This document shows positions 37,075 to 49,900 of a stretch of DNA of 64,000 nt, one piece after another; positions within the stretch are counted from its first letter, which is position 1, and every line of letters begins with the position of its first letter. The translations under genes were made by a program, and so were the position numbers. The DNA is from UBA987 sp002292105 (GTDB lineage: Bacteria > Bacteroidota > Bacteroidia > NS11-12g > UBA9320), in contig OX044357.1 in the NCBI GenBank assembly GCA_943846675.1, positions 558,001 through 622,000 on the forward strand, in the 5' to 3' direction. The notes beneath the pieces are model-generated. The model was given only the letters and a program-made list of their open reading frames with translations, did no database searches and was not told the origin of the DNA.

Positions 37075-37082
37075 AGAATAAT

Positions 37083-38789
37083 ATGAAAATTTACAGATAC
37101 ACATGCGTCATGTTAACGCTCCTGTTTGCGCTAGTTTCATCCTATAGTTATGGGCAGAAATTAGATTGTAAGCAAAAGAAGACACTTAAAAACCTTAAAA
37201 GAGACATTGCATACTTGGCCTCTGATGAGTTAATGGGTCGTGCAACAGGTACTGATGGAGAGAAAAAAAGTGCAGAGTTTATAGCAAAATCATTTCAGTC
37301 GAATGGGCTAACACCTAAGGGAGAGCAAGGGTATTTTCAAAAGTTTAGTATAACCACGCTTCGTATTGCAGATAAGAAAACAATATTCAATCTGAATGGA
37401 AAGGATTTGACGTTGTATGGTGAGTTTTATCCCTTATCCTACTCCAGCAATACTGGGTCTGTAGGTTCTGCGGTTGCAGATGCGGGGTACGGCATCGTCA
37501 ATAAGATCCGTGACGATTACAAAGGTGTTGATGCCAAAGACAAAGTAGTATTTATAAACCTGGGTAGTCCGGATGGTATTCACCCACATAGCAAGTTTTT
37601 AGCTTGGCATGGAATCTCTATACGGGTAGATGAAGCAATAAAGCACGGGGCAAAAGGAGTGGTTTTTTATCGCAGTTCAGAAACGGTAGAACGCCCATCA
37701 GGCGAATTAAGCTTAACAATGAAGCCTTCTCCGATACCAGTTGTTTACCTTGATCATGTAAGGGAAAACGCTAGTAATCTGGCCTTTGCATCTATCACTA
37801 TGCAAATTATGGTTGATCAGGACATGGGGTACAACGTAATTGGGTATAAAGACAATGGAGCTAAAACGACAGTCGTTATAGGAGCGCATCACGATCACCT
37901 TGGCCAAGGACAACATGGCAACTCTCTTGCAGAGAATCCAAACGAAATTCACAACGGTGCTGACGACAATGCCAGTGGCACTGCAGCTTTGTCGGCATTA
38001 GCAAAGCGGTTAAAGAAAGCCAAGAAATGGAATAAGCAAAACAATTACTTGTTTATCGCATTCTCTGGCGAAGAGATGGGGCTACTGGGTTCAAAGTACT
38101 TTGTTAACAACCCGACAATTGATTTGTCGTCTGTTAATTACATGCTGAATATGGATATGATTGGGATGTTGAATGCTGACAAAGTCTTGATTATAAATGG
38201 TGTAGGTACGAGTCCAGTATTTTATAAATCTATAACAAGCATGAATGAAACCATGGAAGGTATTGGGTCTGTAGCACTTTCAACAAGTGGCATAGGTCCT
38301 TCTGATCATACGTCTTTTTACTTTAAAGGAATTCCCTCATTACACTACTTCACCGGAGCTCATGATCATTACCATAAACCTTCGGATGACGTAGATAACT
38401 TGAACTATGTAGGAGAAGTATTTGTCATACAACATATGCTTGACCTAATGTCTGCGCTAAATTCACAAGGCAAAATTGAGTTTACCAAAACGAAAGACAA
38501 TACACAGGGTAAGAACGGAAAATCACGTATGAAGCTTGAAGTTACGCTGGGTGTTGTGCCGAATTATGGATTTGATGGTGAAGGAATGCAGATTGATGCG
38601 GTTCGCGATGGTAAACCGGGCGCAAATGCTGGCATCATTGCAAAGGATATTGTTATAAGTTTGGCAGGACAAAGTATTGGGAGTATGGGAGACTATATGA
38701 AGGTGCTTGGTGGATTGAAAAAAGGCGATAATGTAGAAGTCATCGTACTAAGAGGTGGCAAACCAGTAACACTTAAAGTTCAATTTTAA
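37083..38789 (+). CDS. Secreted M28 zinc aminopeptidase with PA and PDZ domains
   Basis: A 568-residue exported metallopeptidase. The signal peptide ends near SYSYGQ. A PA-type insert (about residues 110-240) precedes the M28 core: H269 in GAHHDHLG, D in HNGADDNASG, the Glu pair in SGEEMGLLG, and D in LNMDMIGM. The final ligand His lies in FTGAHDHYHKPSDDVDN. A C-terminal PDZ-like domain (VPNYGFDGEGMQIDAV and onward) resembles that in Bacteroidota aminopeptidases. The metF gene begins 1 bp after it. Confidence 0.9.
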   Translation: MKIYRYTCVMLTLLFALVSSYSYGQKLDCKQKKTLKNLKRDIAYLASDELMGRATGTDGEKKSAEFIAKSFQSNGLTPKGEQGYFQKFSITTLRIADKKTIFNLNGKDLTLYGEFYPLSYSSNTGSVGSAVADAGYGIVNKIRDDYKGVDAKDKVVFINLGSPDGIHPHSKFLAWHGISIRVDEAIKHGAKGVVFYRSSETVERPSGELSLTMKPSPIPVVYLDHVRENASNLAFASITMQIMVDQDMGYNVIGYKDNGAKTTVVIGAHHDHLGQGQHGNSLAENPNEIHNGADDNASGTAALSALAKRLKKAKKWNKQNNYLFIAFSGEEMGLLGSKYFVNNPTIDLSSVNYMLNMDMIGMLNADKVLIINGVGTSPVFYKSITSMNETMEGIGSVALSTSGIGPSDHTSFYFKGIPSLHYFTGAHDHYHKPSDDVDNLNYVGEVFVIQHMLDLMSALNSQGKIEFTKTKDNTQGKNGKSRMKLEVTLGVVPNYGFDGEGMQIDAVRDGKPGANAGIIAKDIVISLAGQSIGSMGDYMKVLGGLKKGDNVEVIVLRGGKPVTLKVQF

Positions 38790-38790
38790 A

Positions 38791-39744
38791 ATGAAATTAA
38801 TAGATCATATTAAGTCTAGCGATCAAACGTTGTTTTCGTTTGAGATACTTCCTCCTTTAAAGGGTGGTAGCATAGATAAGCTGTTTCGTGGTATTGAGCC
38901 CCTCATGGAATTCAATCCGTCGTTTGTCGACGTTACATACCACAGGGAAGAGTACGTAATGCGACAGCGTCAGGACGGATCTTACGATAAGGTGTCGATA
39001 CGTAAACGACCAGGAACTGTTGCCATTTGTGCGGCGATTATGCAGCGATTCAACGTTGAAGCTATACCTCACATTATTTGTGGTGGGTTTTCACGTGATG
39101 AAACGGAAAATGCCTTGATTGATTTGCATTTCTTGGGCATAGACAACGTTTTGGCCATACGTGGAGATAATCAGACTGGAGAGCGGAATTTTGTACCAGA
39201 ACCCAATGGTAACAAAAATGCTTTGGAGCTTATTCGGCAGATTAAGGACATGGACAACGGGATATATTTGGATAAAGAATTGAAGAATCCAAACCCAACG
39301 GGTTTCTGTGTTGGTGCTGCGGGTTATCCTGAGAAGCATATCGATGCAATGAATTTGGACAATGACTTAAACTTCCTGAAGCAAAAGGTGGATGCTGGTG
39401 CTCAGTTTATTACAACACAAATGTTTTTCGATAATCAAAAGTTCTTCAACTTCGTAAAACGCTGTCGAGAAGCGGGTATTGACGTTCCAATAATTCCTGG
39501 AATAAAGCCGATTACGAAAAAGCGGCAAATGCGAAATCTTCCTAAAATATTCAACATAGATATTCCTTTGGCTTTAACAGAAGCAATGTCGTCCGTAAAA
39601 ACAGACGAAGACGCGTATAAAGTTGGAGTTAAATGGTGCATTGAGCAGTGCAAAGAGTTGAAAAAAGAAGGTGTCCCAGTGTTGCATTTCTACACGATGG
39701 GTATGTCAAAGGCCACCAAAGAAATTGCATCCAAGCTATTCTAA
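38791..39744 (+). CDS. metF: Methylenetetrahydrofolate reductase
   Basis: A 317-residue FAD TIM-barrel enzyme reducing 5,10-methylene-THF to 5-methyl-THF for methionine synthesis. FSFEILPPLKG near the N-terminus contains the catalytic Glu; DVTYHRE and LAIRGDNQTG are family motifs; IPGIKPI follows. It overlaps rsgA by 1 bp (TAATG) and lies 1 bp after the M28 gene, so it is within the same operon although unrelated in function. Confidence 0.95.
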   Translation: MKLIDHIKSSDQTLFSFEILPPLKGGSIDKLFRGIEPLMEFNPSFVDVTYHREEYVMRQRQDGSYDKVSIRKRPGTVAICAAIMQRFNVEAIPHIICGGFSRDETENALIDLHFLGIDNVLAIRGDNQTGERNFVPEPNGNKNALELIRQIKDMDNGIYLDKELKNPNPTGFCVGAAGYPEKHIDAMNLDNDLNFLKQKVDAGAQFITTQMFFDNQKFFNFVKRCREAGIDVPIIPGIKPITKKRQMRNLPKIFNIDIPLALTEAMSSVKTDEDAYKVGVKWCIEQCKELKKEGVPVLHFYTMGMSKATKEIASKLF

Positions 39745-40652
39745 TGAAAGGAGTCGTTGCGAAATCAACCGGAAGCTGGTATACCGTATGGCTGGAGGAT
39801 GGCTCGCAATTAGCTTGTAGGCTGCGAGGCAAGTTTAGACTAAAAAAGTCTAGCCTTACCAATCCCATTGCCGTAGGCGATTTTGTTCACGTCGACGTGA
39901 CGAATCGAGAAGAAGCGGTTATTCAAGAGATCGAGTTGCGTCGTAATTATCTTTTACGGAAAGCCACGAAGTCAACCAGCCAGTTTCAAATTGTTGCTTC
40001 TAATATTGATCAAGCCATTGTAATCGCAACAGATGTAGCGCCAAGAACGTCTACCGGGTTTATTGATCGTTTTCTTGTCGCCTGCGCTCAGTACGATATA
40101 ACGCCTGTCATCGTATTTAATAAATTGGACTTGTTAACAGATAAGGAGATGTCTAACGCCAAGGCCTTGGTGTATCAGGAAGCAGGATACACCGTATTGC
40201 AAACCAGTTTTATCGCTGAAACTATAGACCAACCGGTCTTAGACTTGTTTGAAGGCAAGACGTCGCTTCTATTCGGACACAGCGGGGTTGGGAAGTCGAC
40301 ATTGTTGAATCGTATTATTCCCGAGGCTAGTCAAGACGTCGGCGTAATCAGCAAACAACACCAGAAGGGTAAGCATACGACCACCTTTGCGCAAATGTTC
40401 CAAGACGGCCATGGCAATAGAATTATCGATACGCCTGGCGTTAAAGAATTTGGTTTGGAAGAGATGGAGACGTGGAAGCTCGGGCATTATTTCAGAGAGT
40501 TTACGTCGTATATCAAAGACTGTAAATACAATACTTGCGTGCATCAGAATGAGCCGGAGTGTGGCGTCATCGCTGGGTTTGTTAATGGTCATATTACGCA
40601 ATTCCGGTACGAAAACTATTTGAATATGTTAGAGGACCTTCAATCCGGGTGA
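39744..40652 (+). CDS. rsgA: Ribosome small-subunit GTPase RsgA
   Basis: A 302-residue circularly permuted GTPase that finishes 30S subunit assembly. The OB-fold domain is at residues 1-70. NKLD (G4) comes before the P-loop GHSGVGKSTLLNR (about residues 177-190), and DTPGVKEFGL (G3) follows: the permuted order defining this family. The zinc site is CKYNTCVHQNEPEC. Starting at 39744 matches the family; the open frame extends back to 39648 but inside metF. Confidence 0.95.
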   Translation: MKGVVAKSTGSWYTVWLEDGSQLACRLRGKFRLKKSSLTNPIAVGDFVHVDVTNREEAVIQEIELRRNYLLRKATKSTSQFQIVASNIDQAIVIATDVAPRTSTGFIDRFLVACAQYDITPVIVFNKLDLLTDKEMSNAKALVYQEAGYTVLQTSFIAETIDQPVLDLFEGKTSLLFGHSGVGKSTLLNRIIPEASQDVGVISKQHQKGKHTTTFAQMFQDGHGNRIIDTPGVKEFGLEEMETWKLGHYFREFTSYIKDCKYNTCVHQNEPECGVIAGFVNGHITQFRYENYLNMLEDLQSG

Positions 40653-40878
40653 AATAATGCAACGAAAATTAATGATATTTGATATGCTGCGCGACGTTTA
40701 CCAAGACAAAAAGCGCGATTATCACAGATTTTGGTGCAATTAAACGTAATGCTGTTTGTAATGTATTGTAATTGAGGTCCTTATGGAGGTGGTTATCAGT
40801 GTCTCATTTCCAATACACAAGCCACCAAATTCAATTGACTTATTTTTTTGAAAAGATTTTTTTTTGGAATAATCTTCA

Positions 40879-40886
40879 TACTTTTG
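40879..40886 (+). promoter_or_regulatory. TAnnTTTG -7 box for the giant adhesin-porP operon
   Basis: TACTTTTG on the plus strand, 23 nt before the ATG at 40910. The 257-bp region between rsgA and this gene shows nothing else recognisable. Confidence 0.45.
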
Positions 40887-40909
40887 CCACCTGTACAAAT
40901 ATTGTGAAA

Positions 40910-43900
40910 ATGACTAATAAAAGATTCGCCTCGATACCGGGGACATCATTAAAAATTAAAGCAGCTTTTGTTAAATACCTTTCGTTATTGGTATTTTTCA
41001 TAGGAGCTCTTTTTACGCAAGTTAATGCAACCATTACGGTGAACTCGACTCCACTAACAAACAATGACTTTTGTGGTACTGGTTCTCCATCCTTAATCTT
41101 GCCAATCGTCGCCACGAGTAATTGTGGGGCCGGAACAATCACTTATCAGTGGTATGTCGGTTCTACCTTCGCTACGGCTACGGCGATATCGGCAGCAGGG
41201 ACTCCGAACTATTCCGGTTGGAATACGTCGACCCTGAACGTTAACAATGCCTCGGCCTTGGGAACCAACACGACTTACTTCGCTGTTGTAACTGAGTCGT
41301 CTGGAGCTTGTAGTGATGCAGACACACTTGGACCTTTTAATTACATCAAGGTAACGGCAGTGCCAACTGTAACGTTAACACCTAGCTTTGATATTTGCGA
41401 GGGTGACGAAGCTGTTTTTGCAGCATCGGTATCAGCGCCAAGCCCAGCAGGTGTGTTAACTTATGTTTGGGCTAAGACTCCAGATGGTGGAGCATCTGCT
41501 ACAGTACAAACTTCTTCTGGTGTACTAACGTTGGTTGATACGTTTTCTTACACAACATTGTTAACTGACGATCAAGATGACATTGACCTTACAGTTTCGA
41601 ATGCTTGTGGTCCTGGATCAGCAACAACATCAACACTTTCTGTTAATCCAAGACCGGATGTAACAGTCGCTTCATCTCAGTCCACATTGTCGGCCTGCGA
41701 AAATGGAGCATTCACAATAGACTATACTATTAGTAATGCTGAACTCGATCCAAGCAGCGGTGGTGCTGGTGTATCTTGGACAATTGCCGTAACAGGTGAT
41801 GCAGCCTTGACTGCCCTACTGACGACCACTGGTAGTGGTAGTGGTGTAATAAGTATTCCAGTTTCTGGAGGTACTTTAGCTCCGGGAGCATACTCAGCTA
41901 CAATTACTACCATTACAAATACAACATCTAGCCCAACGTGTGCTAGATCAGTTTCTACTAACTCAATAAACGTAAACATCTATCCTGAGCCAGTTGTAAC
42001 TTTTTCTTCAACGCCATCTAATATTTGTAACGGATCAGGATCTGGTACATCATTCGCAATAAAAGTTTCAAACGCTGAGTACACTGTAGGTGGTTCTCCT
42101 GTTTCGGTTAACTGGAGTGTAACTATAACTGAAGCATCATTTGCTCAAGTGACTGGTTGTGCTGGCGGTTCAGCTGGACTACTAGGAGCAACACTTACTG
42201 GAAATGGTAACGGAACAACAACCTACACAATTCCAACTTCAATGGGTGTAGGTATATATGAATATACTTTAACAGGAATTACAAATACATCAAATGCATG
42301 TACCGGAACGGTTGGAGCTCCAGCCTCAGTTGATTGGCGCGTTGATCCGACTCCGGATATCGCAGTTATTCCAACATCAACAAGTGCATGTGAAACGAAT
42401 ACTGCTACAGGTTTTGTAGTTGCGGTTACAAATACTGCTTATTGTGGTACTACTGCAGGTAGTGGTACTCCAGGAAATGTTTCTTGGTCTTTACCTTATG
42501 CTACTGGTGCAGGTCAGATTACTAGCTCGACAAGTAATTTACCAGCTTCTCCACTTACGGATGTCAACATTGGCACTGGAAGTTTTTTAACCAATGCAGG
42601 TTTAGCTGTAGGGTCTTATGTTTTTGACCCGACAACAATTACAGTAACAACTCCTGCAACTCCTGGTTGTAATAGAGATGTTTCTTCAAAAACTTTTACA
42701 TTAACTGTAAATCCTGAACCAACGGTAACTTTTGACAAGTCGTCAATTACCATGTGTGAAGGAAATACTGATTCATTTAATGTAGTGGTTGCAAATTCTG
42801 TGTTAAACTCAGTTGACCAATCATGGCAAATATTTTATTCTGCAACTGGTGCAAGTGCTGTAACAGGTACCCCTTGTGCTTCAGGAACTTTAGCAGGTAT
42901 TCTACCAGCGAGTTTCACAGGTTCAGGAAATGGATCACAAAAATTTTATGTTCCTTCTAGTCTTTCTCCAGGTTTTTATACATATACCTTAACAGGTATT
43001 GCAAATACATCGGCTGGATGTACTGGATCAGTTGGAGCAACAGCAACGATAACAATTATCGTTGAGCCTCGCCCAATCATCACAATGAATCCTGATACAA
43101 AGGATATGTGTGAGTTGGACGCGGAATCATTTAATTTAAGTATTACCAACTCTACCGGATGTTCTGGGATTGGCACTACATCAACTGCAAGTTGGGCACT
43201 TACTGTGCACACCGATAACGTTAATAGTGATGTGTCAACAGTAATTCCTGGTTTGACTGGTAGTGGAGATAACACCTATACTATAGGTATTAACTCTCCA
43301 AATACATTAACGCCAAATGATCATATTTTTGACGCGAGTGTTGCGGCTACTGCTGGAGCTTGTAGTGGAGCGACAACTAGAGATACATTTACAGTTAGTG
43401 TTGATCCAAGACCAGAAGTTAAAATTAATAACACGTCTGGTGATCAAACGATTGATGTTTGTCAAGGTACAGCTGGAGCGTTTAGCTTCGTAGTATCAAA
43501 TGCTGAACAGAATTCAACTGGTGTTGATTGGGAAATAACATACACTGAGGCAAGTGGTACTGTTGCTACAAGTTGTGCTGGTGGTGTTACTCAAGATCTA
43601 CCAGGTGGTTCTGGATCTTATACAGGTACAGGTAACGGTACATTTACTGTAACAGTTCCAAGTACATTGGCAGTTGGTCAGTATACCTATACTGTAACTA
43701 ACATTGTTAATACAGACGGACCTTGTACTGGTACTGTAGACGGCGTAACATTTGGCCCTCAAACGATTACGATAAATGTATATCCAACACCGTCATTCAC
43801 TGTTCTACCAGATTCAAGTGAGGTTTGCGAATACAATGTTGCACCAAGTGACTTCTACTTAGTTGTTTCGAATGCTAGATATTGTTCAACTCCGACTACT

Positions 43901-46900
43901 ATGTCGAATGCAAGTTGGTCAATTACTGGTATTACTGATAACGTAATTAGTAATGCGCCAGCAACAATAACTGGTAGTGGAAATGGGGCTACAATAACTT
44001 ACAATTCTAACACAACAACTGCCTTAACAGCAGGGTCTTACAGTTGGACTGCTACGAGCATAACAACAACAGCATTGACTACAAACTGTGCGAATACCAT
44101 TTCATCTAATAACGTACACATATTGACAGTTAATCCAGCACCGGATGTTGTGATTAACGGAGTTACTGGTCCGCACGTAATTGACATATGTGAAGGAGCA
44201 CTTGATAGTTTCTCTTTTGAAGTTACAAATGCGGTACTTAATGGTGCAAATGTTAATTGGACAATTACGTATACAGAATCTGCTGGACAAGTGGCTACAG
44301 GCTGTGTGGGTACTGCTTCTGAGGACTTACCTGGTGGTAGTGGCTCTTACTCTGGAATTGGTAATGTTGACACTACTATATTGGTACCTACATCATTGCC
44401 AGTGGGACAATATGTATATACAGTAACTAAAATTGTTAATACAGACAAAAGTTGTACTGGACATGTAGATGGTTCTTCATCGAACACACAAACGATTACA
44501 ATTAATGTATATCCAGAACCTGAATTTGAAGTAACTCCTGATTCAAGTGAAGTTTGTGAAAATAACATCGCAATCGCTGATTTATCAATTAATGTAACTA
44601 ACGCTCAATACTGTTCGTCACCTTCTACTTTAGCTAATGTTGGTTGGAGTATTTCGGGAATTACAGATAACGTTGTAAGCACGGGTGCAGGTGGACCAAC
44701 CATTACTGGATCGGGTAATTCAACTGCAGGGCCTTATAATACAAACAGCGCTGCTGGTTTAACACAAGGTTCTTATTCTTGGGATGCAACAACGATTTCA
44801 ACAACTGGTTTGCCAGTTACTTGTACGAATACTTCATCTGATAGTGTTTATATTTTAACGGTTAACCCAGCTCCTGATGTGGTTATTAATGGAGTTACTG
44901 GTCCGCACGTAATTAACATATGTGAAGGAGCACTTGATAGTTTCTCTTTTGAAGTTACAAATGCGGTACTTAATGGTGCAAATGTTAATTGGACAATTAC
45001 GTATACAGAATCTGCTGGACAAGTGGCTACAGGCTGTGTGGGTACTGCTTCTGAGGACTTACCTGGTGGTAGTGGCTCTTACTCTGGAATTGGTAATGTT
45101 GACACTACTATATTGGTACCTACATCATTGCCAGTGGGACAATATGTATATACAGTAACTAAAATTGTTAATACAGACAAAAGTTGTACTGGACATGTAG
45201 ATGGTTCTTCATCGAACACACAAACGATTACAATTAATGTATATCCAGAACCTGAATTTGAAGTAACTCCTGATTCAAGTGAAGTTTGTGAAAATAACAT
45301 CGCAATCGCTGATTTATCAATTAATGTAACTAACGCTCAATACTGTTCGTCACCTTCTACTTTAGCTAATGTTGGTTGGAGTATTTCGGGAATTACAGAT
45401 AACGTTGTAAGCACGGGTGCAGGTGGACCAACCATTACTGGATCGGGTAATTCAACTGCAGGGCCTTATAATACAAACAGCGCTGCTGGTTTAACACAAG
45501 GTTCTTATTCTTGGGATGCAACAACGATTTCAACAACTGGTTTGCCAGTTACTTGTACGAATACTTCATCTGATAGTGTTTATATTTTAACGGTTAACCC
45601 AGCTCCTGACGCGTCGTTTACTGCAACTACACTTACAGTTTGTGAGGGAGATACAGATTCGTTATCTATTAGTGTAACAAATGCTGTATTAAACGGTAAT
45701 AACGTGACTTGGAGCTTTGATGTTTCTGAAACATCTGGTAACATGACTTCTGCTTGTATTGTTGACGCTGGTCAAAATGCAAGTTTAGCACGTGATTCTT
45801 CAGGAAGTGGAAATTCAACTTTAAAATACTATATCCCAGGTAACTTAGTTCCTGGTGTTTATACATATACAATTAGTAATGTAATAAATACGGATGAGTC
45901 TTGTACAGGTACAAGTGCTACAAGTACAATCACCGTTTATATTTATCCAAAAATTGAAATCGACCTAACACCAACTGCAACTGCAATTTGTGAGGGGGAA
46001 ACAACTAATTTTGATATTGAAGTTACTAACGCTCGTTACTGTAGCGCATTGAACACGGCGTCTAACAACGCTCCGTGGACATTGGTTTACACTGACGCAA
46101 CGGGTAGTAACATTACTGGCCCACCACTTACAGGGTCAGGTAATTCATCTTATACATTCACTGCAAACAATGCAGGTTTATTAAGCGCTGGTGTTTACCA
46201 ATTCATTACATCAACAGTTACTGCAAGTATCACATCACCAACTACGGCTTCTTGCCCAGTAAATGTTGCTGATACCTTTACATTAACGGTTAACCCAGAG
46301 CCTGTAGTTACTTTCTCTACATCAGGAGTTACTTTATGTGAAGGTGCTACTGGATCATTTAGTGTTAATGTTACGAACGCACAATACACAACAGGTTCAA
46401 CTACAGTTGAAGCTGATTGGACGGTTGACATGATTGGTGATAGCACAGACGTTGCTAACGCATGTGCTTCAGGTGGATCTGGTGCTGCAATCTTCGGATT
46501 AGCTGGAACGAACAACTTGAATGGTACTGGTGATACAACAATATCTGTTTCGATTCCTGGTACATTGGCTCCTGGAGTTTATACGTATACATTAAATGGT
46601 GTTGTTAATACATCTAATACATGTACTGGAACAATCGGAGCAATACCTACCATTACAATTATTGTTTATCCTGTACCTGACGTAGACTTAAGTACGGAGT
46701 CGTTGACGGTTTGTGAAAACACTACTGCAACTTTCGATTTGACAATAACAAATGCAGAATACTGTGCTACTATCGGTGGTGCGCCTATCTCAGTTAACTG
46801 GGAAGTGACTCACACGGATGGAGTACAAAGTAATGTGCCTGCTTCAGTTTGGGCTGGTACTGGTAATGTGGGAGCAACTACATACACCGTTAACACTGGT

Positions 46901-49900
46901 TTAGCATTGACAAATGGTGGTTCTCCATATACATTTAATATATCTCAAATTGAAAACATCACACATAGTTGTGTAAATACAGATTCATTCTCAGGTACTG
47001 AATTAACTGTAATTGTTGAAGACCTTCCGGTATTAACAATCAATAGTGTTTCTTCAAGTGTTTGTGACGGTGAATCTGCAACGATTGATTACTCAGTGAC
47101 TGACGTTGGAGCATCAGAAGTCTGGACATTCATATTCTCAACTGATGGTGGAACAACAAACCACACAGTTACAGGAACAGGCCCAACATCAGGAACTACG
47201 GATACAACTACTTCAGCTTTAACCCCTCCAGGTGTTTACACTGTTACGTATTCAGCAATTACGAATACAACTACTGGTTGTGTTGGTAATACACCAGCGA
47301 GCAACAACATTACCGTATTAGATTTACCAGACGTTACATCGTTTGTTAATGCTACTGGTACGAACATCTGTTCAGGATTAACGAATGATTACTTCGTTAC
47401 TGTAGCGAATGCTGCTGGTAAGAGTTGGGAAATATTCTATACGATTGATGGAACAGCTGCTCCTGCTACTTGGACTGGTACTGGTAATGGAACATTCACA
47501 AGAACAGTTCCTACTCAATATCACCAAGATGCAAATGGTGCTTTCGATTCAAGACCACTAGTTATTGATAGTATCAGATGGACGGGTGGTGCTGGAACGC
47601 CTCCACTTTGTATTAACTCTGCTTCTATAACTGATCCTAACGCGGTATTAAATATTATGCCACGTCCTTATATCGGTTTAGTAGCTCCTTCTAATGTTTG
47701 TATTAACTACACTGCAGATATCGAATACTTCGTTGGTGGTGTAAGAAACACTGACATTTGGGATTTCGATTGGTATACAACTGGTCCAGCTGATGGCCCG
47801 AATAATATTACAGGTAGTGATACAACTACTGGTACATTTACTACACTAGCACTTACACCAGTGGGAACTAGTAATGTTAACGTACCGACGGTAACTAACA
47901 CAAGTACAGGTTGTGATTCTTCATACAGCTCTTCACCTTGGTCTGAAGACATGATTGTTGATCCTCCAACTGTACCAGGTACACTAACTCCTAACTATAC
48001 AATTTGTGATGGAGATGTAGGACCATATGTATTTACATTAACAGGATACACAGGAACAGTTCAAAACTGGGATTCAAGTGAAAACGATGGTTTTACTTGG
48101 CTTGACATAGGAAACACAACAGACACACATACAGTTGTAAGCCCACATTTAACTACAAGATATCACGTAGTTGTTAAGAGTGGCGCATGTCCTGCAGATA
48201 CTTCAAATGACGTTATCTTGTTTGTTCACCCACAACCAGCTGCTGCGATTGTTAGCGTAAATGATAGCATCTGTGAAGGATCTAACATTGACGTTGTATT
48301 AAGTGTATCTGGAGTGCCAAATACACATGGATATTCTGTTGGTTATACAGTAACTAATGGTGCATCTACTGCATCAGGTACTTGGACTGGTACTGGTTCG
48401 TCTGCTACAATTAGCGAAACACTTACAAATGGTGGATCTGGTTACTCAGCAGGAACATGGTCAGTTATCTTAAATAGCATAACAAATACAAATACAGGTT
48501 GTGATACAACATTAACAGATACAGCTACTGTATTGGTTAAAGCTAGCCCAATAGGAAGTACGGCTACTGCACCAAACGATACATTATGTGCTAACTCAGG
48601 TGGAACCGTAGTTTGGAACGGAACTTCTGTAAATGGTTATGTTGTAGCATGGCAGAAAAGAGTAGGATCAGGTGCTTGGACAACAATCACAGGTTCTGCA
48701 GGTGATACTTTAGAGTTCACTAGCTTAGCAACAACTACTCAATATAGAGCTGTAATAGAAAATGCGCCTTGTACAGGTCAAGCATTCTCTTCTGCAGTTA
48801 CAATTACTGTATTAACAAACAATCCTTTAGCTGAGTGGGACTTACCTGCAAGCATTAAGTATTGTGCATCTGCAACAACTACTGTTGACTTAACATATGA
48901 TGTTACAGGAACTAATGGTAATGACTGGACACTTATCTTATTAGAAGGTGATTCAACGCATACGATTACTGGAACTGGTGATGTGAATGATAAAGTGTTC
49001 ACAACTAGCCCAGGCCGAATGACTGAAACATTCAATGTTACTTTAGTAAAAATTACAATTTCATCAGGTACATTTAGTTGTACTAAAAACTTAGACAATA
49101 CTGGTATTACAAATGTTACTATCATCGACATGCCAACTGTTACTTTAAACAGTGTTACGGCTCAAGTTTGTGATGGTGATAAAGTAACGGCTAGTGTTAC
49201 TGTAAGTGATGTAAAAACTTCTGAAAGCTGGAAGTTAAATTATACAATCAATAGCGTATCTAAAGATACAACGGGTACAGGTCCTGGAACATTTACTTTC
49301 GAGATACCTTACACTGTTTCTGGTGGTAACGCTACTCAAACTGTTGCATTAGTAAATATTGAAAATACAACGGCAACAACTTCTGCAAGTACAACTTGTA
49401 CGAACACGTTAACTGGGGTATCTAAAACATATGAAGTAAGAGGCCCTACCGCAGCAGGAACAATCGGATCATCTGATTCAGTTTGTTATGATGCATCAGG
49501 TAGTATTTCTCAAACAGTTGCTAGTACTAACGGTGGTGTAATCACAGATTGGTTATACAGTACGGATGGTGGAACAAACTGGTCATCGACTGGTAATACT
49601 TCTACTACTCAGACTTATAGCAATATTGTAACTACAACATTGTTTAGAGCTGTTTACACAAATAGCCCATGTGACACTGCTTCTTCTAACACAGTTGTAA
49701 TTACTGTATTGACACTTCCAAGTGCATCAATCGGTATGACAGCTGGAAATGATACAATTTGTCAAGGTGCTACAACTACTGTTGATTTCACAGTAACAAA
49801 TGTTGAGAATGGTCAGACATTCACATTGTACTGGACTGAAGGTGCGACGAATAAGTCAATGACTTTCACTAACAATGCTAGTAATGCACATTCATTTACT

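Noticed and set aside
39648..39743. Upstream start for rsgA
   Set aside because: It lies inside metF in another frame; the ATG at 39744 matches the family and overlaps the metF stop as TAATG.
40772..40909. Upstream start of the giant gene
   Set aside because: The 46 added residues precede a standard signal peptide and would span the -7 box at 40879.
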